A stretch of 37,134 bases of DNA from an uncultured Pelagibacteraceae bacterium (GTDB taxonomy: Bacteria > Pseudomonadota > Alphaproteobacteria > Pelagibacterales > Pelagibacteraceae), in NCBI GenBank assembly GCA_902604575.1, contig CACKZH010000008.1, forward strand, positions 1 to 37,134, written 5' to 3'. Position numbers and translations under genes: made by a program. The notes below the pieces were generated by a model. It saw nothing but the letters and a program-made list of their open reading frames with translations. It did not search any database and had not been told where the DNA came from. Of the stretch, positions 21,204 to 30,300 are shown piece by piece. Positions within the stretch are counted from its first letter, which is position 1. The number at the start of each line of letters is the position of its first letter.

Positions 21204-22267
21204 CTGCTTAAACCTCTATAATTTGAAGGAACATCAAGTGGATCAAAACCAAAATGAGTTAACCACCTATAGTCACAATCAAAAAACGCTCTTAAATCAT
21301 TAATGCCGTATTTAAGCATTGCTAATCGGTCTATGCCTATTCCAAAAGCATATCCTTGATATTTAGAAGGGTCTACTTTTACATTTTTTAAGACATTAGG
21401 ATGTACCATGCCACAGCCTAAAATTTCAAGCCACTTATCTCCTTCTCCAATAATTATTTTGCCGTCTTTTATTTCATAACCAATATCTACCTCGGCAGAT
21501 GGTTCTGTGAATGGAAAATGACTAGGTCTAAATCTCATTTTAATTTTTTTAACTTCAAAAAATTCTTTAATGAAATAATTCAAGCATCCTTTCAAATGTC
21601 CCATATTAATATTTGAGTCAATATGTAAACCTTCTACTTGATGAAACATTGGTGCGTGCGTTTGATCACTATCAGATCTATAAGTTCTCCCAGGGGCAAT
21701 GATCTTAAATGGGGGTTTATCTTTTAGCATAGTTCTGATTTGAACTGGTGAAGTATGAGTTCTTAACAATACCTCTTTGTTTTCATCTAAGTAAAATGTA
21801 TCATGCATATCTCTTGCTGGGTGATTGTCAGGTGTATTTAAAGCAGTAAAGTTGTTATATTCATTTTCAACATCAGGGCCTTCTTCAACGCTAAATCCTA
21901 TTTCAGAGAAAATAGATGAAATTTCATCAATAGTTTGTGATACTGGATGAACCTTTCCTCTAACAAATGGTCTTTCAGGTAAAGTTATATCAACTTTTTC
22001 TTGTTCTAACTTTTCGTTTATTTTTTTTCCTTCTATCTCATTTATTTTAGAAGTTATCAAATTCTGAAGTTCGTCTTTAACTTGATTTAAATCTGATGCG
22101 AATTTTTTTCTTTCAGTCTCTGGAATTGATCCTATTGTTTTAAATTTTGATGAAATTAAACCATTTTTACCAAAGAGCTTGGTTTTGATTTCATTTATTT
22201 GATCAATGCTTAAATCATTTTCAAGCTTTGATATAAACTGATCTCTAATATTTTTTATCTCTGACAT
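21200..22267 (-). CDS. pheS: Phenylalanyl-tRNA synthetase alpha subunit
   Basis: 355-aa catalytic subunit. It has an N-terminal coiled-coil for tRNA binding (1-90), class II motif 2 region ([13 protein letters not shown]), [11 protein letters not shown], and motif 3 in [19 protein letters not shown]. The order rpmI-rplT-pheS-pheT on this strand is the classical bacterial one. There is a 43-base gap after rplT and a 4-base overlap with pheT. Confidence 0.97.
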   Translation of the reverse strand: MSEIKNIRDQFISKLENDLSIDQINEIKTKLFGKNGLISSKFKTIGSIPETERKKFASDLNQVKDELQNLITSKINEIEGKKINEKLEQEKVDITLPERPFVRGKVHPVSQTIDEISSIFSEIGFSVEEGPDVENEYNNFTALNTPDNHPARDMHDTFYLDENKEVLLRTHTSPVQIRTMLKDKPPFKIIAPGRTYRSDSDQTHAPMFHQVEGLHIDSNINMGHLKGCLNYFIKEFFEVKKIKMRFRPSHFPFTEPSAEVDIGYEIKDGKIIIGEGDKWLEILGCGMVHPNVLKNVKVDPSKYQGYAFGIGIDRLAMLKYGINDLRAFFDCDYRWLTHFGFDPLDVPSNYRGLSR

Positions 22268-22310
22268 ATTAGTAGATTATTTCCTTAAGAAATAAAAACA
22301 ATAGCGAAGA

Positions 22311-22667
22311 TTAATTTAAAGCTGATTGAGCTTTTTGTACAATTGTTTTGAATGCTTCTGGGCTATCGTAAGCAATTTCAGCAAGAATTTTTCTATCTAT
22401 TGTAATACCACATTTATTTAATCCATTGATAAATTTTGAATAAGTTAAACCTTCTGCTCTAACCCCAGCATTGATTCTCTGTATCCACAATGATTTAAAA
22501 TCTCTTTTTTTATTTCTTCTGTCTCTATAAGCATATTGCATGGATTTTTCCATAGCTTGCTTAGCAACTCTAATAGTATTTTTTCTTCTACCCCATTGAC
22601 CCTTTACAGCTTTTAAAACTTTTTTATGTTTAGCTTTACTAGTTACACCTCTTTTAACTCTAGCCAT
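22311..22667 (-). CDS. rplT: 50S ribosomal protein L20
   Basis: 118-aa basic ribosomal protein, an assembly-initiator of the large subunit that binds 23S rRNA. It starts [19 protein letters not shown] and contains the family segment [20 protein letters not shown]. It follows rpmI by 2 bases. Length is exactly typical. Confidence 0.98.
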   Translation of the reverse strand: MARVKRGVTSKAKHKKVLKAVKGQWGRRKNTIRVAKQAMEKSMQYAYRDRRNKKRDFKSLWIQRINAGVRAEGLTYSKFINGLNKCGITIDRKILAEIAYDSPEAFKTIVQKAQSALN

Positions 22668-22669
22668 TA

Positions 22670-22876
22670 TTAACCTCTTAGACTGTAAGGCATGTATGAC
22701 TTAACAATTTTTCCATCTTGTTTGGACAAAGTTGTAGTGCCTCTTAGTTTTCTAATTTGTGAATTCGTTCTTTTGATCATGCCATGTCTTTTACCTGCTT
22801 GAGCAGAAATAACTTTACCCTTAGCGGATATTTTAAATCTTTTTTTAGCTGAGCTTTTTGTTTTTAGTTTTGGCAT
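22670..22876 (-). CDS. rpmI: 50S ribosomal protein L35
   Basis: 68-aa basic protein beginning [15 protein letters not shown] and containing [10 protein letters not shown], diagnostic for L35. It precedes rplT by 2 bases and is separated from infC by 53 bases that contain a candidate promoter. Adjacent to infC and rplT as in most bacteria. Confidence 0.98.
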   Translation of the reverse strand: MPKLKTKSSAKKRFKISAKGKVISAQAGKRHGMIKRTNSQIRKLRGTTTLSKQDGKIVKSYMPYSLRG

Positions 22877-22887
22877 AATTCTGCGGA

Positions 22888-22916
22888 CTTATACAAAGAA
22901 AGATATAATTTTACAA
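22888..22916 (-). promoter_or_regulatory. Candidate sigma70 promoter for rpmI-rplT-pheST
   Basis: On the minus strand, TTGTAA (22916-22911, 4/6 to -35), a 17-base spacer, then TATAAG (22893-22888, 5/6 to -10). Predicted start is about 22881, only 5 bases before the rpmI ATG at 22876, too short for a Shine-Dalgarno or an L20-type leader structure. Fits the short-leader style of this window. By-eye match only. Confidence 0.42.
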
Positions 22917-22929
22917 CCTCTATTAAGGG

Positions 22930-23475
22930 TTATAAAGGCTGAATTACCATGATCATTTGCTTCCCATCAAACTTAGGATGCAATTCTACTTTACCGATAT
23001 CCTTCATATCTTCTTTAATTTTGCCCATTAGTTCATTTCCTAGATGTGAATGCTGAAGTTCTCTGCCTTTAAATCTTATAGTAAATTTGACTTTATCTCC
23101 TTTAGCTATAAATTTTTTAGCATTTTTGACTTTAAACTCATAATCATGAGTTTCCGTAACAGGTCTCATTTTAATTTCTTTTAAAGAAACAATTTTTTGT
23201 TTTTTCTTTGCAAGATTTGCTTTTTTCTGAGCATCATACTTATATTTACCCATATCCATTATTTTACATACAGGAGGATTTGTATTAGGTGCTATTTCAA
23301 TTAAATCTAAACCTTGATTTTTTGCCATGGAAATAGCTTCATTGGTATTTATCACTCCAAGATTTTCTCCATCACTTGCTATAACCTGTACATCAGGAGA
23401 TGAAATTCTATTATTAGATCTTGGACCTCTGTCCTTGGTTCTTCTTTGAAAATAATTTTGTTTGAAATCTGCCAC
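22930..23475 (-). CDS. infC: Translation initiation factor IF-3
   Basis: 181-aa factor that keeps 30S subunits free and checks initiator tRNA and start codon. The N-domain (about 20-90, VINTNEAISMAKNQGLDLIEI and NPPVCKIMDMGKYK), a Lys-rich linker and the C-domain (EIKMRPVTETHDYEFK; FTIRFKGRELQHS) are all present. The start is GTG at 23475, immediately after the thrS stop (0-base gap). Rare start codons in infC fit its known start-codon autoregulation in other bacteria; that link is inference here. Confidence 0.97.
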   Translation of the reverse strand: MADFKQNYFQRRTKDRGPRSNNRISSPDVQVIASDGENLGVINTNEAISMAKNQGLDLIEIAPNTNPPVCKIMDMGKYKYDAQKKANLAKKKQKIVSLKEIKMRPVTETHDYEFKVKNAKKFIAKGDKVKFTIRFKGRELQHSHLGNELMGKIKEDMKDIGKVELHPKFDGKQMIMVIQPL

Positions 23476-25392
23476 TTATTTTGATGATGCTTTATTTAAA
23501 GCAGAGAATGTTTCTAAGAATTTATCTATACCCATATTTTCTTGTTTATTAGAGTCTAATCTTCTAATCGTTACTGAATTGGAGTCAACTTCTTTTTTAC
23601 CACAAATTAGCAAAAGCGGTATTTTTTCTAAAGAATGATCTCTTATTTTGTAATTTAAATTATTGTTTTTTAAGTCCACTGCAGAACTAATACCTTTATT
23701 TTTAATTTTTTTAGATAGTTCAACTGCGTAATCATTAAATTCCTCTGAGATAGGAATTACCATTGTCTGTAAAGGAGACAACCAAAAAGGAAATTTTCCT
23801 GCGTAGTTTTCAATTAGAATTCCAACAAATCTTTCTAAAGAACCAAATAACGCTCTATGTAACATTACAGGAACTTTTTTTGTTCCATCTTTATCAACAT
23901 ATGATGCATCTAATCTTCCGGGTAAATTTAAATCAACCTGTAAAGTTCCACATTGCCAATCTCTACCGATTGCATCTCTTAAAACAAATTCAATTTTTGG
24001 ACCATAAAATGCCCCCTCACCCTTATTGATACTATATTCTAACTTAGAAGCTTTAACTGCTTCAAGCAAAGAAGCCTCTGCTTTATCCCAAATTTTATCA
24101 TCCCCAACTCTTACTTCGGGTCTATCTGCATATTTAAGAATTACATTTTCAAAGCCTAAATCTTTATAAATATCTAGAATTAAATAAGTTACTTCTAAAC
24201 ATTCACTAGTAATTTGATCTTCAGAACAAAATATATGAGCATCATCTTGAGTAAAAGCTCTTACCCTTAGTAATCCATGTAGTGCTCCAGATGGTTCATA
24301 CCGATGTACTTTTCCAAATTCTGCAATACGTAAAGGAAGGTCTCTATAACTTTTTAAACCTTGATTAAATAGCTGGATATGCCCAGGACAATTCATTGGT
24401 TTAATTGCAAATACTTTTTCATCTGGTGTTTCTGAAGTATACATATTTTCTCCATATTTTTCCCAATGCCCAGATTTTTCCCATAGTTGTCTATCTAATA
24501 TTTCTGGTGTGTTTACTTCTTTATAACCCGCAGCGTCTTGCCGGCTTCTCATATAGTTAATTAATTTCTGAAATAGGGCCCATCCTTTTTCATGCCAAAA
24601 TACTGATCCCGGACTTTCTTCTCTAAAATGAAATAGGTCCATTTCTTTTCCAAGTTTTCTATGATCTCTTTTTTCAGCTTCTTCAATTCTTTTCAAATAA
24701 TCATCTAGCTCTTTTTGACTTGCCCAACTTGTTCCATAAATTCTTTGAAGCATTTCATTATTAGAATCTCCTCTCCAATATGCTCCTGATACCTTCATGA
24801 GTTTAAAATATTTTCCAACTTTACCTGTTGAAGAGAGGTGCGGACCTCTACATAAATCATGCCATTCTCCATGAAAATAAATTGATACATCTTCATTTTC
24901 AGGTATCGCTTCGATCAGCTCAGCTTTATAAATTTCTCCTTTTTTCTTAAAATGACTAATTGCTTTATTTCTATCCCAAACTTCTCTTTTTGTTATTTCA
25001 TTCCTATCAACAATCTCTTTCATTTTATTTTCAATTTTAACTAGATCATCCTCTGTAAATGATTCTTTTCTGGCAAAGTCATAATAAAATCCATTTTCAA
25101 TTACAGGTCCAATAGTAACCTGTGTACCAGGAAATAACTCTTGAACAGCCATAGCTAAAATATGAGCTGTGTCGTGCCTTATAGTTTCTAAGCCCTCAGG
25201 GTTTTTAGAGGTAAAAATTTTGACAGAACAATCATTTTCAATCAGAAAATCAAGATCTTTTAGCTGACCATCAACACTTATTACCATGGCTTGTTTAGCT
25301 AATGATTTGCTAATTTTTTCAGCTACTTCCAGTCCAGTAACTTTATTAGGAAAATTAATATTATTTCCATCAGGTAATGTAATTATAGGCAT
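23476..25392 (-). CDS. thrS: Threonyl-tRNA synthetase
   Basis: 638-aa class II synthetase that charges tRNA-Thr. It has an N-terminal TGS domain (1-60), the SAD editing domain (HDTAHILAMAVQELFPG, about 72-220), the catalytic core with zinc-ligand Cys in MNCPGHIQLF (about 333) and the segment HRYEPSGALHGLLRVRAF, and a C-terminal anticodon-binding domain from about 535. It touches infC (0-base gap) and directly follows the GT4 gene (0-base gap). Confidence 0.98.
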   Translation of the reverse strand: MPIITLPDGNNINFPNKVTGLEVAEKISKSLAKQAMVISVDGQLKDLDFLIENDCSVKIFTSKNPEGLETIRHDTAHILAMAVQELFPGTQVTIGPVIENGFYYDFARKESFTEDDLVKIENKMKEIVDRNEITKREVWDRNKAISHFKKKGEIYKAELIEAIPENEDVSIYFHGEWHDLCRGPHLSSTGKVGKYFKLMKVSGAYWRGDSNNEMLQRIYGTSWASQKELDDYLKRIEEAEKRDHRKLGKEMDLFHFREESPGSVFWHEKGWALFQKLINYMRSRQDAAGYKEVNTPEILDRQLWEKSGHWEKYGENMYTSETPDEKVFAIKPMNCPGHIQLFNQGLKSYRDLPLRIAEFGKVHRYEPSGALHGLLRVRAFTQDDAHIFCSEDQITSECLEVTYLILDIYKDLGFENVILKYADRPEVRVGDDKIWDKAEASLLEAVKASKLEYSINKGEGAFYGPKIEFVLRDAIGRDWQCGTLQVDLNLPGRLDASYVDKDGTKKVPVMLHRALFGSLERFVGILIENYAGKFPFWLSPLQTMVIPISEEFNDYAVELSKKIKNKGISSAVDLKNNNLNYKIRDHSLEKIPLLLICGKKEVDSNSVTIRRLDSNKQENMGIDKFLETFSALNKASSK

Positions 25393-26547
25393 TTAATTTA
25401 ATAACCTTTTATACTCTGAATAAGTAGAAAAACACATTTTTTCAACATTAAATTTTTGAACTATGTTTTTTCTTCCCTCAGCGCCAATTGATTTTAAGAG
25501 TGTTTCATCTAAATAAAGAAGTTTTAAAATTATTTTACTTAAGGATTTTGCATTTCCTGCTTCATATAAAAAACCTGTCTTTTCATCTATAATTGTTTCA
25601 TTAGAACCACCAATATTACTTGCGATAATAGGTGTCTCCATTGATTGTGCTTCAACAGCAACTCTACCAAAAGCTTCGGGTTCTGTTGAAGCAGAAACTA
25701 CAATATCTGACACCTTATAAGCCAAAGCCATATCCCTACAATTATCTATAAATCTAATTTGCTTAGACAACCTAAATTGTTCTGAAAGTCTAATTAACTT
25801 TTTCTTATATAAATCTCTACCTTGATCACTACCCAGAATAACAGCATAAAATGCTTCATAACCAAGTTCTATATTTACTAAATTAATTGCTTCAATAAAA
25901 ACTTCTTGTCCTTTCCAAGATGTTAATCTCCCTGGCAAAAGAATAATTTTTTTATCTTTTTCAATGTCCCATTTTTTTAATAATTTTTTTTCATCAGACT
26001 CAAATTTTGTTGTTGGATCAAAATAATCAACATTAATTCCCCTAAAAATAACTAAAAATTTTTTCTTACCATTTAGATATTTAGAATAATTTTGTTTAAT
26101 ATGTGAAAATATAAAATTAGAGCCTGCAATTATTAAATCAGATCTTATCATAATAGAGTTATAGAATTTTTTTAAATTGTTTTTGAAATTGTATGTCCCA
26201 TGAAATGTTGTAACAAATTTTCTACCAGTTAGTTTTGTTGCTAATAAACATGACCAGGCTGGAGCTCTACTCCTTGCATGGACTATTGAGATATTATTAG
26301 TTAAAATTATACCAATTAAAATAATAGCATTTATAAAAATTAACAGTGGGTTTTTGCTGTTCACTGGCAACCTTAATACTTTTACTTTTTTTTTATCTAC
26401 AAACTTTAGTAATTCACCACCACTTGTAACTATAAAAGATTTACAATTGTTTTCAGGTAAGTAATGAGCGATGTCAAAACAGCCTGTTTCAGCTCCTCCA
26501 TAACCTAATTTTGGTATCACTTGTAAAACTTTTAAATCAGATGACAT
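25393..26547 (-). CDS. GT4-family glycosyltransferase
   Basis: 384-aa GT-B fold enzyme. The N-terminal Rossmann domain starts KVLQVIPKLGYGGAETG, typical of GT4 (glycogen-synthase-like retaining transferases). The C-terminal nucleotide-sugar domain contains LLPGRLTSWKGQEVFIEA and the E-x7-E region EPEAFGRVAVEAQSMETPII followed by IGGSNE. It probably adds a sugar to a surface glycan or lipid carrier; donor and acceptor are unknown. It is the first gene of the unit leading to thrS and infC, with 0-base spacing to thrS, which is an unusual partner for a tRNA synthetase. Confidence 0.9.
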   Translation of the reverse strand: MSSDLKVLQVIPKLGYGGAETGCFDIAHYLPENNCKSFIVTSGGELLKFVDKKKVKVLRLPVNSKNPLLIFINAIILIGIILTNNISIVHARSRAPAWSCLLATKLTGRKFVTTFHGTYNFKNNLKKFYNSIMIRSDLIIAGSNFIFSHIKQNYSKYLNGKKKFLVIFRGINVDYFDPTTKFESDEKKLLKKWDIEKDKKIILLPGRLTSWKGQEVFIEAINLVNIELGYEAFYAVILGSDQGRDLYKKKLIRLSEQFRLSKQIRFIDNCRDMALAYKVSDIVVSASTEPEAFGRVAVEAQSMETPIIASNIGGSNETIIDEKTGFLYEAGNAKSLSKIILKLLYLDETLLKSIGAEGRKNIVQKFNVEKMCFSTYSEYKRLLN

Positions 26548-26555
26548 TTGATATG

Positions 26556-26584
26556 ATTATATATTAATAGACAAAACTTATAAA
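26556..26584 (-). promoter_or_regulatory. Candidate sigma70 promoter for GT4-thrS-infC
   Basis: On the minus strand, TTTATA (26584-26579, 4/6 to -35), a 17-base spacer, then a perfect TATAAT (26561-26556). Predicted start is about 26549, two bases before the ATG at 26547, so the mRNA would be leaderless. It occupies nearly the whole 42-base gap to the divergent hydrolase gene. Confidence 0.42.
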
Positions 26585-26589
26585 CGATT

Positions 26590-27333
26590 ATGGTAAATTT
26601 CAGATTTCATAAAATATCAAATACAAAGAAAATCAGATATATTGCTAAAATTTTTAAAAATAGTTCTTTTATAGTTTTTTTACACGGCTTTATGTCAGAT
26701 CTTGAAGGAAAAAAACCAAATGCATTTTTGGAATTTGCTAAAAAAAATAAAGTAAGTTTTTTAGCACTTGAATACTCCGGACATGGAAATTCTTCAGGTA
26801 AATTTATAAATGGAAATATTTCAAAATGGAGTAAAGAGACATCTATTTTAATTAGAAAATACGTAAAAAAAAAAGACTTTATATTAATTGGTTCAAGTAT
26901 GGGAGCGTGGATTTCTCTTAATCAATTCAAAATTTTCAAAAAACATATTAAAGGATTTTTAGGAATAGGGGCTGCTCCTGAATTTTTAGAAAATTTAATG
27001 TGGAAAAAATTTACTAAAAAAATGAAAGAGGAAACAATACGTAAGGGCATTTATCAATTAAAACATGGCAATTATAAATATCCAATTACTCTACAATTAA
27101 TAAAAGATGGAAGAAAAAACAAAGTATTAAACAAGAAAATAAATTCAAATATTAAAGTAACAATGGTACATGGTGAAAAAGACGAGGCAGTTCCTGTCTC
27201 ATATTCAAGAAAAATTTTAAGATTATTTCCAAAAGCTAAGAAAAAATTAAATATTATAAAAAAAGGTGATCATAGTTTATCAAATAAAAAGTGGTTAAAT
27301 ATAATTTTAAAAGAGCTTAAATTATTAATTTAG
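26590..27333 (+). CDS. Alpha/beta hydrolase (putative serine esterase/thioesterase)
   Basis: 247-aa alpha/beta-hydrolase. The oxyanion-region motif is FLHGFMSD (30-37), the nucleophile is S103 in GSSMGAW, the acid D198 in HGEKDEAVP and the base H228 in KGDHSLS, so the triad is complete. It resembles small acyl-hydrolases of the ABHD10/carboxylesterase kind, but the substrate cannot be told. It is divergent from the GT4 gene (42-base gap) and overlaps the end of gltB by 4 bases. No signal peptide, so cytoplasmic. Confidence 0.85.
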   Translation: MVNFRFHKISNTKKIRYIAKIFKNSSFIVFLHGFMSDLEGKKPNAFLEFAKKNKVSFLALEYSGHGNSSGKFINGNISKWSKETSILIRKYVKKKDFILIGSSMGAWISLNQFKIFKKHIKGFLGIGAAPEFLENLMWKKFTKKMKEETIRKGIYQLKHGNYKYPITLQLIKDGRKNKVLNKKINSNIKVTMVHGEKDEAVPVSYSRKILRLFPKAKKKLNIIKKGDHSLSNKKWLNIILKELKLLI

Positions 27334-30300
27334 CTAACTTTTTTTATATCTTTTTTTAAAGTAATTGGGTTTTTTAATTTATCCAACATTTCTTTAGGGC
27401 ATACCTGAACAAAATTATTTACCTCATCATCAAAGTTTTCAATTATTTTTTTCGACAATTGAGACTCTGTTTCATTAAAGTGATCACTGACTAAATTTTT
27501 TAAATATTCTTTCCAGTACTCTGTCTCTACATTTTGCCAAACTACCGATTCTGGATTTACTTTCTTTTCAAATTGTTTAGATTTGTCGTATATAAAGGCC
27601 ATTCCACCTGTCATACCAGCTGCAAAATTATCACCTACATCTCCTAATATTACTACAGTTCCACCAGTCATATATTCACATCCATTAGAATCGCAGCCTT
27701 CAATTACTGTAACTGCACCAGAATTTCTAACTGAAAATCTTTCACCAGCTTGACCAGCAGCAAAAAGTTTTCCTGAAGTAGCTCCGTAAAGAACAGTATT
27801 TCCTAAAATTGTATTTTCATTTGAAACTAAATTGCTCTCTTCAGGTAATTTTATTGAAATAGTAGCTCCTGACAAACCTTTACCAACATAATCATTTGCA
27901 TCTCCCTTTAATACAAGTTTTAACCCTTTTGAAGAGAACGCACCGAATGATTGACCCGCTGATCCTTTAAAATTTAAAACTAAAAAGTTTTCATCAAGTT
28001 TTTCATAACCATATTTTTTATACAAATGATGAGAAATTCTTGTGCCTACTGCCCTGTGAGTATTTTTTATTTGATATACTTTTTCAATTTTTTCAGAATT
28101 ATCTAAAGCTTGTTCAATTTCTGGCCAAATTTCTTGGTCAAGAGTATCTGGTACACTGTTTATTTCTTGATCCTCACAATACCTTGGATTATTTCCGGTA
28201 TCAGCTTGAACAAATAAAGGATTTAAATCTAAATCGTCTAAATTTGGAGAACCCTTACTCACCTGTTTTAACAAGTCTGTCCTACCAATCACTTCATTTA
28301 ACGATTTAAAGCCTAAATTTGCTAATATTTCTCTTACTTCACTAGCTATAAATGTGAACAAATTAACTACTTTTTCTGGAGTTCCAGTAAATTTTTCTCT
28401 GAGCTTTTCATCTTGAGTACAAACGCCTACAGGACATGTATTTGAATGACACTGCCTTACCATTATACATCCCATTGCAACTAATGCTGTAGTTGCAACA
28501 CCATATTCTTCAGCACCCATCATTGCAGCTATCACCACATCTCTTCCGGTTTTAATTCCACCGTCCGTTCTTAATGTAACTTTATGTCTAAGATTATTTA
28601 AAGTTAATACTTGGTTTGCTTCCGTCAAACCCATTTCCCATGGTATTCCAACATACTTAACACTAGTCTGTGGTGTTGCTCCTGTTCCACCGTTATGTCC
28701 AGAAATTAATATTATATCTGCTTTTGCTTTAGCTACACCAGCTGCAATTGTTCCTACTCCAGAGGAAGCAACAAGCTTAACTCCAATTCTTGCTTTAGGA
28801 TTTATCTGTTTCAAATCATAAATTAGTTGTGCAAGATCTTCAATTGAATAAATATCATGATGTGGTGGTGGTGATATTAAAGTTACTCCAGGAGTTGAAT
28901 GTCTAAGTTTAGCAATCTCATCTGTAACTTTAAATCCTGGTAGCTGACCTCCCTCACCAGGCTTAGCACCTTGTGCAATTTTAATTTCTATCTCATTACA
29001 ATTATTAAGATAATTAACTGTAACTCCGAATCTTGCAGAAGCTATTTGTTTAACTCTTGAGTTTGCACTGTCACCATTATCTAAAACTTTAAATCTACTT
29101 GCGTCTTCACCGCCCTCTCCACTACATGAAGCGCCTTTTATCCGATTCATACCAGTTGCCAAAGTTTCATGTGCCTCTTTCGATAAAGCCCCATGAGACA
29201 TACTCCCACTTCCAAATCTTTTTAAAATATTTTCTATTGGCTCAACCTCAGAAATGTCTATTGGTCCACTTAATTTTTTTTCTCTAAAATCAATTAAATC
29301 TCTAAGATTTATTGGTGGTAAACTATAAATACCATCTGCATATCTTTTATAAGCATCATAAGAATTAGATCCTACTGCATTTTGAAGTAAATGAATTAAT
29401 TTTCCCTGATATTGATGTGTTTCACCATTTTTACGATATCTGTATATACCACCTATCGGCAATATGGTTTCAGAACTTTCAAATGCCTCTTTATGAATCT
29501 CTCGAATTTTTTTCTCTATACCGGTAAGTCCAATACCTGAAATTTTAGAGACAACTCCTGGAAAATAATCTGCAACAATTGTTCTGCTTAAACCTACGGT
29601 TTCAAAGTTACATCCACCCCTGTAAGAACTTAGAACTGAAATACCCATCTTAGACATAATTTTTAATAGACCTGCGTTTACTGATTTGATATATCTCTCC
29701 ACACATTCATCAAAGCTAAATTGACCAAATAATTTCTTTTCATGACGCTGAAATAAACTATCAAATGCTAAATATGGATTTACAGTAGTTGCTCCAACTC
29801 CTATTAAGGTTGCAAAAGAGTGTGTATCTAAAGCCTCTCCAGATTGAACATTGATTGATACATATCCTCTTAGTTTTTTTTCAATAAGGAATGAATTAAT
29901 TGATCCAACTGCTAAAAGCATTGGTATTGGAAGTTTTGAGCTAGAAAGCTCTTTGTCACTTAAAATCAATTGAGTAACTCCCTGTCTTACTGCAATTTCA
30001 GCTTCTTTTTGAATTTTTTTAATTGAGTCAAATAAAGTTTCTTCATTTGAGAAAGTACAATCAATTATTGATGAATTGTTACCAAAAAAATTTATAAATT
30101 TTTCAAACTGAGAATTTGATAATATTGGACTATTTAAAACATAAATATTTTGCTTTGTTAAATTATCAAAATTTAAAATATTACCAAGATTTCCAAATCT
30201 TGTTTTCAAACTCATAACCTTGTTTTCTCTTAAAGAGTCAATTGGTGGGTTTGTAACTTGGCTAAAATTCTGTCTAAAAAAATGGTATAACGGTCTATAC

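Noticed and set aside
22915..22931. Hairpin-like AACCTCT / AGGGTT near the infC stop as a ribosomal-protein leader
   Set aside because: Has a bulge, is short and lies upstream of the predicted rpmI start.
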